This document shows positions 10,191 to 17,720 of a stretch of 34,705 nucleotides of DNA, in pieces (the first letter of the stretch is position 1; every line of letters begins with the position of its first letter). The notes under the pieces are model-generated. The model was not told where the DNA came from, did not search any database, and saw nothing but the letters and a program-made list of their open reading frames with translations. The position numbers and the translations under genes are program-made. Origin of the DNA: Desulfurococcaceae archaeon (GTDB taxonomy: Archaea > Thermoproteota > Thermoprotei_A > Sulfolobales > NBVN01); contig JAJHRE010000010.1 in assembly GCA_020832985.1 (NCBI GenBank), positions 1 to 34,705 on the forward strand, read 5' to 3'.

Positions 10191-10886
10191 TTACTGTAAA
10201 ACCTTCTCACCTATGATAGTTCCATCCCTTATGAATATCATCTTCTTAGCTATTGATGCTACGTTAGGATCATGAGTTACTATAATCACTGTATGACCTA
10301 ATTCATTAAGTTTTTTAAGAGTGTTAAGTACGACTTCAGCCGACTTACTATCTAATGCTCCAGTAGGTTCATCACATAGTAAGATCCTTGGATTAGTTAC
10401 TAAGGCCCTAGCAATAGCTACCCTCTGTTGTTGACCACCACTTAGCTGTGTAGGTCTTTTATTCAACCATGAAAACTCACACCCAGATTTAAGCATAGCT
10501 TCCTCAATCATTTTCCTACGTTTTTCACGAGGTATACCTAACTTAATTAAGGGTAACTCTATATTCTCCTCAATAGTCATACGGTTTATGAGGTTATACT
10601 GTTGGAATATAAACCCTATCTCCTTATTCCTTAGTTTTGAAAGTTCTTCATCACTTAACGTAGTAGTATCTACACCGTTTATAAATACCTTACCAGTTGT
10701 CGGCCTTTCTAAAGTACCCATCACATATAGTAGGGTTGTCTTACCATGGCCTGAAGGACCCATAATAGATATGAAGTCCCCTCTATAGACTACTAAATTT
10801 ATATCTCTAAGAGCCCAGGTCTTAACACCGCCAGAGCTTATATAGACCTTACTGACGTTTACTAGCTTTATTACCTCATCAACCAT
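10191..10886 (-). CDS. ABC transporter ATPase, LolD/MacB type
   Basis: The ATP-hydrolysing subunit of an ABC system. Walker A is GPSGHGKTT, where most relatives have GPSGSGKST; His replaces the middle Ser. The Q-loop is in FIFQQYNLI, the signature is LSGGQQQRVAIARAL, Walker B is RILLCDEPTGALD, and the switch His is in VIIVTHD. It matches the MacB/LolD/FtsE subgroup, which serves MacB-like permeases, in agreement with the downstream permease gene. The track start is TTG at 10901; I prefer ATG at 10886 (MVDEVIKLVNVSKVY), because a TATA-like element predicts transcription starting near 10898. Confidence 0.92.
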   Translation of the reverse strand: MVDEVIKLVNVSKVYISSGGVKTWALRDINLVVYRGDFISIMGPSGHGKTTLLYVMGTLERPTTGKVFINGVDTTTLSDEELSKLRNKEIGFIFQQYNLINRMTIEENIELPLIKLGIPREKRRKMIEEAMLKSGCEFSWLNKRPTQLSGGQQQRVAIARALVTNPRILLCDEPTGALDSKSAEVVLNTLKKLNELGHTVIIVTHDPNVASIAKKMIFIRDGTIIGEKVLQ

Positions 10887-10934
10887 ACCGTTAAGAACCA
10901 AAAACTCTTGCTACTCAACCTTAAATGTATTACC

Positions 10935-11234
10935 CTACTCACCACCTTCCTCACCACTACCCTCCTCCTCACGCATCAAGTCCAAGAAGATCTCGTAGTA
11001 TTCCTCCTTCTCTTGCTCGTACTCCTCCTTAGACCTAAACCTCCTACCACCCTCACTAACTATAGACGTAGTCTTAACTTTAGAGTCCTTAGCAACGGGT
11101 TTAGATACTGTCATAGTATAACCTTCCTTAACCTTAATAACCTCCTCATAACCACACTTACTACACTTTAATACTTCTTTAGACCCCTCCTTCTTAGGGA
11201 GGAGTAACGCACCACATCTAGGGCAAAACTTCAT
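10935..11234 (-). CDS. TFS/RpoM-like protein with only the N-terminal zinc ribbon and an acidic tail
   Basis: 99 residues. The first 30 closely resemble the N-terminal zinc ribbon of transcription factor S (CPRCGALLLPKK, then CSKCGYEE). After a linker, where TFS would have its catalytic second ribbon, there is instead a charged helical stretch (YEQEKEEYYEIFLDLMREEE) ending in GSGEEGGE. No remnant of a second ribbon is visible downstream, so this looks like a genuine short form and not a frameshift. It could bind RNA polymerase without cleavage activity; that is inferred. Start ATG 11234. The ABC ATPase gene begins about 50 bases further on. Confidence 0.78.
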   Translation of the reverse strand: MKFCPRCGALLLPKKEGSKEVLKCSKCGYEEVIKVKEGYTMTVSKPVAKDSKVKTTSIVSEGGRRFRSKEEYEQEKEEYYEIFLDLMREEEGSGEEGGE

Positions 11235-11296
11235 TACTGTCTCACAAATGTGAGTGTAGGATTCAGGTTAATAAACATTTGCTTCTGATGTAGGTA

Positions 11297-11596
11297 TCAG
11301 CTTCTGGTGTCTCTATCATCTAGAGAGTCAAAGGTAATACCGCTCATCACAACCTCACTAACTACTTTATCAACCCATTTTTTATTCTTATAATATACGT
11401 ATAATTCGTAAATCCTAATAGCTCTTGAGGAATCAAGACATTTAACCTGTACTTCAGAACCATCTACCAGCTTACCTACTATTTTAGAGAGTTCATGATT
11501 ATTTGAGCTAGTACATGGAGATAGCTCGAGATTAACTACGAATCCATTAAGTATTAAACCCTCAAGTTCTAAAGGAGTTACCTCCTTCATCCTCAT
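11297..11596 (-). CDS. Unknown 99-residue protein
   Basis: No family recognised. The start is either of two close in-frame ATGs (11596 or 11590). The protein begins with TPLELEGLILNGFVVNLELSPC and contains two Cys (not arranged as a metal site); the middle reads like alternating strands (KLVDGSEVQVKCLD) and a Tyr-rich segment (IYELYVYYKNKKW). It is probably a small soluble protein. It is first in a minus-strand run with the short TFS-like gene and the ABC operon. A perfect 9-bp inverted repeat lies between it and the divergent broken gene. Confidence 0.6.
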   Translation of the reverse strand: MRMKEVTPLELEGLILNGFVVNLELSPCTSSNNHELSKIVGKLVDGSEVQVKCLDSSRAIRIYELYVYYKNKKWVDKVVSEVVMSGITFDSLDDRDTRS

Positions 11597-11599
11597 CCC

Positions 11600-11626
11600 C
11601 TGAAGTAATCTTAATACTTACTTCAG
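11600..11626. repeat. 9-bp inverted repeat in a divergent intergenic region
   Basis: CTGAAGTAA (11600-11608) and TTACTTCAG (11618-11626) are perfect complements with a 9-base gap, between the 99-residue gene (minus) and the TIGR00284 pseudogene (plus). It begins only four bases from the minus-strand start, so it is either an operator or a leader hairpin. Confidence 0.5.
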
Positions 11627-11664
11627 TTAAATTCTTTCAAAAAGCAGTAGTGTTAGGTGCTATA

Positions 11665-13164
11665 ATGAAGGTATTAGTAGTAACTAGTACGTCAGCCTAC
11701 GAATTAGCTAAGGAGGTTGTTAACTCTATTGTAGGGCGTGAGGTAAGTGTACTTAGGTTAGGATGTCCTATAGCTTCATTAATGACTACACAGTACCTAG
11801 CTGAAGAATTACTTAAACATGTTGGTGATATTAAGGGTAGGTATGATTACGTAATAGTTCCTGGATTAGTTATAGGCGATGTAACTTCATTAAAGGAAAT
11901 AACAAATAGTGAAGTTATTAAAGGTCTAGATACTTAGGTGATTTACCAGACGTTATAAAGCTTCTTGAGTTAGGTGTTAAGTTCTCTATTAAGGTACCGG
12001 CTGATGATATAGTTAAGGAATACTTATTAAGTAGTTATAAGTTGAGGTTGGAGGAGGTCTTCAAACACGCTAACTACGTATTCAGTACCGGTAATATTAG
12101 GATACTGTTAAGACCTCCACCTCAGGTAGTAGTGTATGAGGTTATGATTAGACATGATGATAGGTTGGAGGTCATCTTCAAACAGGTTAAGAGAGCTATT
12201 GAGTTAGATATTGATATAGTGTTTCTAGGATCATCACTAAATCATAACGTCTCTACCAAGGTCTTGAAATCATTGATTAGTAGGATTAAGTCTGAGTTAG
12301 GTAGGCTGTAAGTATTGATGCGAGGTCTATAGATTTCATTAACGTATTAGGTGATGAACTTGATTTAATAATGAACTTAGACTTAAATACCCTTAATCAA
12401 TTAGGGAGCCCTATAAGGATAAAGCTATAGTACTAACACCTAATGATAAATCAACACCAAGCTCAACAATAGACTCCTTAATTAAGACTATTAAAGTATT
12501 TACTGATGCAGGTTATTCTAAAATAATTGTAGACCTGTTGTTGAGACTCCACAGTTAGGTCTTTCTGAGAGTTTAGTCAATTACTACTACGTAGTTAAGG
12601 AGTTGAACTATCCGATAATGATGGGGTTATCCAACGTTTATGAATTGATAGATGCAGATACACATTCGGTGATAGCGTTGTTAACATTTATAGCTATGGA
12701 GTTAGGTGTTAGTGTCTTACTAGTTACTGAGGAGAGTAGGAAGAGCATTAACGCTGTTTATGAAGTTGTTAAAACTCGTGATATGGTGTATAGAGCATAT
12801 ATTAGGAAATCCCATCCGATAGATACAGGTATAGACCTACTAGTAATTAAGGAGAAAAGATATAGAGGTATTAAACCACCTACAACTTGTCTTAAAGAGT
12901 ATGTAGTATCTGATAAGGTCATACCTAGTTGATGAATTCTACTTCAAGATCTACGTTGATGAATAATCTAATGAGATAGTAATTGATGTACATGATATAA
13001 ACTCTAACGAATGTATTAAGAGGTATGCTGGTAAAGACCCGCTATCAATATGTAGGGTAGTTACTAAGGACTACCCAACAATATCTAATGAACACTTCTC
13101 ATACTTAGGTTATGAGTTATGTAAAGCTGAGATAGCTTTAAAGTTTAGGAGGAGTTATATTTAG
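11665..13164 (+). pseudogene. Broken gene of the archaeal dihydropteroate-synthase-related family (TIGR00284)
   Basis: Reading through frame changes rebuilds one roughly 500-residue protein. It starts MKVLVVTSTSAYELA, passes YRIPADD-like text (FSIKVPADDIVKEYLL), LVSIDARSIDF, KIIVDPVVETPQLGL and PIMMGLSNVYELIDADTH, and ends GKDPLSI...YLGYELCKAEIALKFRRSY. This order and length match TIGR00284, a TIM-barrel protein related to dihydropteroate synthase and linked to pterin cofactor synthesis. The breaks I place: one base missing near 11926-11928, 12306-12308, 12422-12424 and 12535-12536; one base extra (or two missing) near 12930; and an in-frame TAA at 12964-12966. Track ORFs 11650, 12042 and 12603 are its fragments. 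Because the residues remain so family-like, decay is recent or the sequence contains errors. Start ATG 11665. Confidence 0.82.
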
Positions 13165-13208
13165 GACTCACTACTATTTAGTTAGTGGTTTAGTTAATGT
13201 ATAGAAAA

Positions 13209-13217
13209 AGTTATAAG
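13209..13217 (+). promoter_or_regulatory. TATA box for the AbrB/ogt operon
   Basis: AGTTATAAG, about 32-40 bases ahead of the AbrB-like ATG; predicted start near 13239. The GGTG just upstream of the ATG may act as a ribosome binding site if the transcript starts earlier. Confidence 0.45.
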
Positions 13218-13248
13218 CGGAGGTATGTTATATTAAGTGGTGTAGCTC

Positions 13249-13458
13249 ATGACTATAACAACTAGAGATGTAACGGTTCGTAAAGTAGTAGGTAAGAAAA
13301 CAGTTAAGGATAAGGTATACACATACACGTACTACACATTACCATTAAACCTATACATACCTAAGAACGTCGTTGAGAGGTGGGGTACTGAATTCGTAAT
13401 TGAGAAAGATGATGAGAAAGGAACTATTATAATAAGACCTAAGAAACAGACTACGTAG
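13249..13458 (+). CDS. AbrB/SpoVT-type small DNA-binding protein
   Basis: A 69-residue basic protein with the swapped-hairpin AbrB pattern: VRKVVGKKTVKDKVYTYTYY, then LPLNLYIPKNVVERWGTEFVIE, then IIIRPKK. The strand-turn LYIPKNVVERWG matches the IPK/LGI core of archaeal AbrB proteins. Such proteins act as dimeric regulators, and some are antitoxins; no toxin gene is next to it. It sits one base ahead of the methyltransferase ATG, so the two are co-expressed. ATG 13249 is the only sensible start. Confidence 0.8.
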   Translation: MTITTRDVTVRKVVGKKTVKDKVYTYTYYTLPLNLYIPKNVVERWGTEFVIEKDDEKGTIIIRPKKQTT

Positions 13459-13459
13459 T

Positions 13460-13867
13460 ATGACAACAAATAAAAACTATATCATTAGGGAGGTTATAAT
13501 TTCTAGTGACTGTAAGTTGAAGAAGGTGGTACTTAGACGTAAAACTCCTTTAGAGATAATCTCAATACTTCTTCAACTAATACCTACTGGTTACGTCACA
13601 ACTTATAAGGCGTTGGCTAAAGCACTCAATACTAACCCACGATATATAGGTTATCTGCTTAGGATGAATGATAATCCTATAGTAGTACCATGTCATAGAG
13701 TTGTTAAAAGTGATGGTAGTTTAAGTGGGTATACCTTAAGTAGTCGTAGTCTTCCTAAGTTTAAGGAGAAACTATTAAGAGTTGAGGGTGTTGAGGTGGT
13801 TAATGGTAGAGTACCTAGGGATTATATTATAGGTAGTATAGATTCCCTGATTAAGGACTCGTTATAG
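13460..13867 (+). CDS. ogt: Methylated-DNA--protein-cysteine methyltransferase
   Basis: Repairs O6-alkylguanine by moving the alkyl group onto its own cysteine in a single-use reaction. The active-site motif PCHRVV is at about residues 77-82, preceded by the DNA-recognition helix region GYVTTYKALAKALN and RYIGYLLRMN. The C-terminal GYTLSSRSLPKFKEKLLRVEG block is also typical. At 135 residues it has the short archaeal form with a reduced N-terminal domain. It begins one base after the AbrB-like gene and is followed after 12 bases by the radical SAM gene. Confidence 0.93.
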   Translation: MTTNKNYIIREVIISSDCKLKKVVLRRKTPLEIISILLQLIPTGYVTTYKALAKALNTNPRYIGYLLRMNDNPIVVPCHRVVKSDGSLSGYTLSSRSLPKFKEKLLRVEGVEVVNGRVPRDYIIGSIDSLIKDSL

Positions 13868-13879
13868 GTGGTTTAAGGT

Positions 13880-15016
13880 ATGTACGACTTTGAATGGATT
13901 TTAATGAGGAGGATATCCCCTGATACTTGGAGTAGTAGGGTTTTAGAGAGGCTTAAATGGTATTACGAAGTAATGATTGATAGGAAACCAGCTAAGTTCT
14001 TAATCTGTAGGAAGGTAGGTTTAGGTGACTCCTCATTAAGTGGATACACGTATGAGGAGTTACTTGACATACATAACAGACTATCTAACGAGTTTAAGAA
14101 GTTGTTTGAGGATGTTAGATATGATAAGTTAAGTCTGAAGGAGTTTAAGAGGTTAGAAGAACCTAAGACTACATATTTAGATGTTAAGATAGAGCTAGTC
14201 AAGAGGATATTACGTAGTTGTAGTTTATGTGAGTGGCGTTGTGGTGTTAATAGGTATGAAGTTAAGGGTATTATGTGTAGATTAGATACTAGGACATATG
14301 TATCGAGTTATTTCCTACATGTGGGTGAAGAACCTCAACTAATACCTAGTGGGACTATATTCTACGGTAGCTGTAATTTTAGATGTGTATTCTGTCAAAA
14401 TTATGAGATCTCTCAAGTAAGACCTTACGACGGTATTGAAGTTAATCCTAAGGAACTCTCACTAATACAGAAATACCTACGTGAGAGTGGTGCTAAGAAT
14501 ATAAACCATGTTGGTGGGGAACCAACACCTAACCTCCTCACGATATTAGAGTCGCTTAAGTTACTCGATGTTAACGTCCCACAATTATGGAATAGTAATC
14601 TATACTTAACCACGCAATCATTAACTATACTCTTAGACGTTATAGATATATGGCTACCTGACTTTAAATACGGTAATAACGTATGTGCTCAGAGACTCTC
14701 TAAGGTTAAGAACTACTTCGATATAGTTAGTAGGAATCATAAGATCATATGTGAGAATAAGGACCCAATAATCATTAGACATTTAGTAATGCCTAACCAT
14801 GTAGAATGCTGTAGTAAACCTATCTTAGAGTGGATAGCTAGTAACTGCCCACATGCATTAGTCAATATAATGGATCAGTATAGACCTGAGTATCTAGTAA
14901 TAACTAAAGCTGAAGAATATCGAGATATTGCTAGGAGACCATCACATAAGGAATTAGAGGAAGTATACGAATACGCTAGAAAGTTAAAGATAGCTTTTGA
15001 GGAGGTTAGTAAGTAG
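13880..15016 (+). CDS. Radical SAM protein, PflX/COG1313-like
   Basis: A 378-residue radical SAM enzyme. The cluster motif is CNFRCVFC (Cys near residues 165, 169 and 172), with the SAM-binding GGEP at about 212-215. An N-terminal cysteine group, CSLCEWRCGVNR near residue 114 plus a further Cys, is typical of the COG1313 group, often labelled pyruvate-formate-lyase-activating-like although the substrate is unknown. No glycyl-radical enzyme is next to it, so an activase role is not supported here. A GGTGGT precedes the ATG. It follows ogt closely and is the last gene before tRNA-Leu. Confidence 0.87.
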   Translation: MYDFEWILMRRISPDTWSSRVLERLKWYYEVMIDRKPAKFLICRKVGLGDSSLSGYTYEELLDIHNRLSNEFKKLFEDVRYDKLSLKEFKRLEEPKTTYLDVKIELVKRILRSCSLCEWRCGVNRYEVKGIMCRLDTRTYVSSYFLHVGEEPQLIPSGTIFYGSCNFRCVFCQNYEISQVRPYDGIEVNPKELSLIQKYLRESGAKNINHVGGEPTPNLLTILESLKLLDVNVPQLWNSNLYLTTQSLTILLDVIDIWLPDFKYGNNVCAQRLSKVKNYFDIVSRNHKIICENKDPIIIRHLVMPNHVECCSKPILEWIASNCPHALVNIMDQYRPEYLVITKAEEYRDIARRPSHKELEEVYEYARKLKIAFEEVSK

Positions 15017-15021
15017 GTATA

Positions 15022-15029
15022 TTTTAATA
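15022..15029 (+). promoter_or_regulatory. TATA box for tRNA-Leu
   Basis: TTTTAATA, with a predicted transcription start near 15053, three bases ahead of the mature 5' end. Fits by spacing. Confidence 0.45.
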
Positions 15030-15055
15030 GTGGTTAATAATTAATAATATTTTGG

Positions 15056-15154
15056 GCGGGGGTGCCCGAGCTAGGTCAAAGGGGTCGGGCTCAGGACCTC
15101 ATGTGAGAACCCCGATGGCGTAGGCCTGCGTGGGTTCGAATCCCACCCCCCGCA
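15056..15154 (+). tRNA. tRNA-Leu (CAG) with a 14-base intron
   Basis: Acceptor arms GCGGGGG (15056-15062) and CCCCCGC pair fully, with discriminator A at 15154 and no encoded CCA. The D stem is CCC/GGG, and the T arm is GTGGG-TTCGAAT-CCCAC. The anticodon stem TCGGG pairs with CCCGA only if 14 bases are removed, giving loop CTCAGGC with anticodon CAG (15092-15094). The long variable arm is that of a class II (Leu) tRNA. It is convergent with guaA, 14 bases away. Confidence 0.92.
15096..15109 (+). other. tRNA-Leu intron (14 bases, canonical position 37/38)
   Basis: Pairing CTCA (15090-15093) with TGAG leaves three-base bulges GGA and AAC on opposite strands, the shape cut by the archaeal splicing endonuclease. 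Cutting after the second bulge base on each side removes exactly these bases. The inner helix is nearly absent, so this is a relaxed bulge-helix-bulge. Confidence 0.8.
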
Positions 15155-15167
15155 CTTACTAATTAAG

Positions 15168-16712
15168 TCACTCCCACTCTATAGTTGATGGTGGTTTATT
15201 AGTTATGTCGTAAACAACTCTCACAACTTCAGGTATTTCATTAACTATCCTAGTAGCTATCTTCTCAAGGAGTTCATAAGGTATCCTCGCAAAGTTTGCA
15301 GTCATAGCATCCTTACTCTCAACAATCCTTACAGCGACTACATACCCGTAAGCTCTAGCATCCCCCTTAACCCCTGTAGAGAGTGTGTTAGTTAGGACTG
15401 CGAAGTACTGCCATAAACTCTTATGAAGTCCAGCCCTCTCTACCTCCTCCCTAACTATCTTATCAGCTTTCCTAACTATCTCAACTTTTTCCGGTGTAAC
15501 CCCACCTATAATCCTTACAGCTAACCCTGGTCCGGGGAATGGTTGCTTATGAACTACTTCATCAGGTAGTCCTAACCTCTTAGCTACCTCCCTAACCTCA
15601 TCCTTATAGAGGTCTGCTAAAGGTTCTACAATCGCCTTAAACTTAATCCTCGACGGTATCCCAGCTACGTTATGATGACTTTTTATCCTATCAGATAACC
15701 TCCTAAACCCAGACTCTATCCTGTCTGGGTATATAGTTCCTTGGATTAAGTACTCAGCACCTACACGCTCAGCTACCTCCTCAAAAACCCTAATGAATTC
15801 CTCACCTATCACCCTCCTCTTAACCTCAGGGTCTACAATACCTTTAAGTCTATTGAAGAATCTCTCCTTAGCATCTACTATCACGAGGTTTATATCCATC
15901 CTCCCGAAGAACTCCTTCACAAACTCTAAATCACCATCCCTTAAGAATCCGTGATCCACGAACACAGCAGTTAATCGCTTACCAATGGCCTTCATAGCAA
16001 TTACAGTAGCAACTGTCGAATCAACACCACCACTTAAAGCTATAACAGCCTTACCATCACCTACAACGTCCTTCACATAATCTATAGCTCTTTTAATGAA
16101 ATCCCCTAACTCCCAATTCTGCTGACAACTACATACCTTAAAGATGAAATTCCTTAACAACAACATACCGTTCTCCGTATGTATAACTTCTGGATGCCAT
16201 TGAACGCCGAAGATAGACTTATTCTTATGTCTAAATGCAGCTACTGGACAGTTATCAGTATATGCAAGCACCTCAAACTCCTCTGGAAGAGTATATACAG
16301 CATCACTATGACTCATCCATACCCTCTCCCTACTATTTAAACCTTCTAAAACACCTACTGGTTTAACTATGTTAACGTACGTTATACCATACTCACCACG
16401 TTCTGCAGGCTTAACAACACCACCGTACATATAGGCTAGGAGTTGATGCCCGTAACATATACCTAGAACCGGTAGGCCTAACTCTAAGATCCTCTTATCA
16501 ATCTTCGGTGAGTCCTCCCTATAAACACTTAAAGGACCCCCAGAAAGTATTAAACCCTTAATATTGAGTCTCTCACTTAAGTTAATGATATCCTCAACTG
16601 TAGCGTCGTATGGGAGTATTTCAGAATATACCTTATTCTCCCTAACCCTCCTAGCTATTAAATGACTATACTGACTCCCAAAATCAAATATTAGTATAGT
16701 GTCAGGCCGCAT
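15168..16712 (-). CDS. guaA: GMP synthase (glutamine hydrolysing), single chain
   Basis: Converts XMP to GMP using ATP and glutamine. The N-terminal amidotransferase has GICYGHQ (Cys near residue 84) and WHPEV. The synthetase domain begins with the PP-loop ALSGGVDSTV near residue 226. The C-terminal dimer domain has QPFPGPGLAVRIIG and ends PPSTIEWE, so the enzyme is complete. Many archaea split this enzyme into two subunits; here both domains are one protein. I use ATG 16712 (MRPDTILIFDFG), not the track's TTG 16718. It lies at the end of a minus-strand gene run. Confidence 0.97.
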   Translation of the reverse strand: MRPDTILIFDFGSQYSHLIARRVRENKVYSEILPYDATVEDIINLSERLNIKGLILSGGPLSVYREDSPKIDKRILELGLPVLGICYGHQLLAYMYGGVVKPAERGEYGITYVNIVKPVGVLEGLNSRERVWMSHSDAVYTLPEEFEVLAYTDNCPVAAFRHKNKSIFGVQWHPEVIHTENGMLLLRNFIFKVCSCQQNWELGDFIKRAIDYVKDVVGDGKAVIALSGGVDSTVATVIAMKAIGKRLTAVFVDHGFLRDGDLEFVKEFFGRMDINLVIVDAKERFFNRLKGIVDPEVKRRVIGEEFIRVFEEVAERVGAEYLIQGTIYPDRIESGFRRLSDRIKSHHNVAGIPSRIKFKAIVEPLADLYKDEVREVAKRLGLPDEVVHKQPFPGPGLAVRIIGGVTPEKVEIVRKADKIVREEVERAGLHKSLWQYFAVLTNTLSTGVKGDARAYGYVVAVRIVESKDAMTANFARIPYELLEKIATRIVNEIPEVVRVVYDITNKPPSTIEWE

Positions 16713-16748
16713 AACCAACCCTTCAGAGAATGAAGTTACTTAAATGTG

Positions 16749-17072
16749 TTAGTTACTGCTTTCCTGATCTTCATATAACTCAACATAGATTCTAGCCTTA
16801 AGCTTCTCAGAAGATATTGCAGGGATTTTATCACCTAAGTCTAAAGCAAAGACTATCTGATTACCTAAGGAATCCTTAAACTTAATCTCAGCAACGTACG
16901 AATACTTAATACCACCTTCTAAAGCCTTCATCAAGTTCTCATATATTCTAGACATAGCTAGCTGAAATGAGACTGGATTTGAGAGGTCTTCAAGATTTAA
17001 ACGTATTTGAGCAATATTAAGCATTACCCTCTGGATCCTTGCATCACCGATAAACTCGCCTTGCAGTACCAT
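16749..17072 (-). CDS. Unknown 107-residue protein upstream of guaA
   Basis: No family recognised. It is a soluble-looking protein with amphipathic helix (residues 20-55) followed by strands (YSYVAEIKFKD, IVFALDLGD) and an acidic end. ATG 17072 is preceded at the right distance by a TATA-like AATTTATTAG on the minus strand, so it probably has its own promoter and a near-leaderless transcript. guaA starts 36 bases after it and may share that transcript. Confidence 0.6.
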   Translation of the reverse strand: MVLQGEFIGDARIQRVMLNIAQIRLNLEDLSNPVSFQLAMSRIYENLMKALEGGIKYSYVAEIKFKDSLGNQIVFALDLGDKIPAISSEKLKARIYVELYEDQESSN

Positions 17073-17125
17073 AACACATACCTAATTAAACTAGTTAGTA
17101 AAGTACTAATAAATTAATGTATGTA

Positions 17126-17692
17126 TCACCAAATCCTAAATACCGTGGCTAACACACCTAACATACCTACTACAATGACAGCTAGTAAAACATCTAACTT
17201 AAATCTATAAACCATAATTATGAAGAGTAATGTTAAGATTAAGAGTAATACTAGTTGATGAGGTGCGTTCAACGTCATGAAAGTATTACGGAATACCGAA
17301 TATGTTGAGAATGAGAATAAGCCTATCACAACCGCCTTCAAACCGTTAATAAACCCCCTAACATAGATATTATCAATATAGTATGAGAGGCCGTAAGCTA
17401 TAAGGAGTATCACCACGTATGGAGGTAGGACAACGGAAAACGTCGCTATGATAGACCCTAAAACCCCAGCTACTTTATAACCTATGTACGTAGCTGCATT
17501 TAAAGCTATAGGCCCTGGAGTAGATGCTGCAATAGCTACTAACCTACTAAACTCCTCCTCACTTAACCACTTAGAATCCTCAACAAATTCCTTCTCTAGT
17601 AGGTTAATTATTGACCAACCACCACCGAATCCAATCGTACTAATTTTTAAAAACTTAATCATTAACTCCAGATATACACCTACATCAACCAT
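17126..17692 (-). CDS. Chromate-transporter family protein, single CHR domain
   Basis: A membrane protein of the CHR family. The N-terminal block STIGFGGGWSIINLLEKEFV and the segment ASTPGPIALNAATYIGYK are family hallmarks; they are followed by about four or five hydrophobic helices. At about 188 residues it carries one CHR domain. Bacterial short-chain members usually occur as pairs, yet no second copy is seen in the window. The family moves chromate or other anions, but the substrate here is unknown. ATG 17692 is preferred over TTG 17704. It sits 28 bases after the Fe-S oxidase gene and so probably belongs to that operon. Confidence 0.85.
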   Translation of the reverse strand: MVDVGVYLELMIKFLKISTIGFGGGWSIINLLEKEFVEDSKWLSEEEFSRLVAIAASTPGPIALNAATYIGYKVAGVLGSIIATFSVVLPPYVVILLIAYGLSYYIDNIYVRGFINGLKAVVIGLFSFSTYSVFRNTFMTLNAPHQLVLLLILTLLFIIMVYRFKLDVLLAVIVVGMLGVLATVFRIW

Positions 17693-17720
17693 ATTTACTA
17701 CCAAATTACTTGCTAAAAAA

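Noticed and set aside
10901-11234. Frameshifted full-length TFS gene
   Set aside because: No frame downstream of the short TFS-like ORF shows a second zinc ribbon, so it looks like a genuine short protein.
11650-12932. Three separate small genes (11650, 12042, 12603)
   Set aside because: Joined through frame changes they rebuild one TIGR00284-family protein, so they are fragments of one gene.
12925-12965. C/D box sRNA from the TGATGA pair
   Set aside because: No CTGA D boxes at the right spacing, and the bases encode conserved residues of the broken gene.
12928-12966. Selenocysteine or stop read-through at the TGA and TAA in the broken gene
   Set aside because: The TGA arises only in the shifted frame, the TAA is not a recoding stop, and the gene has several other breaks.
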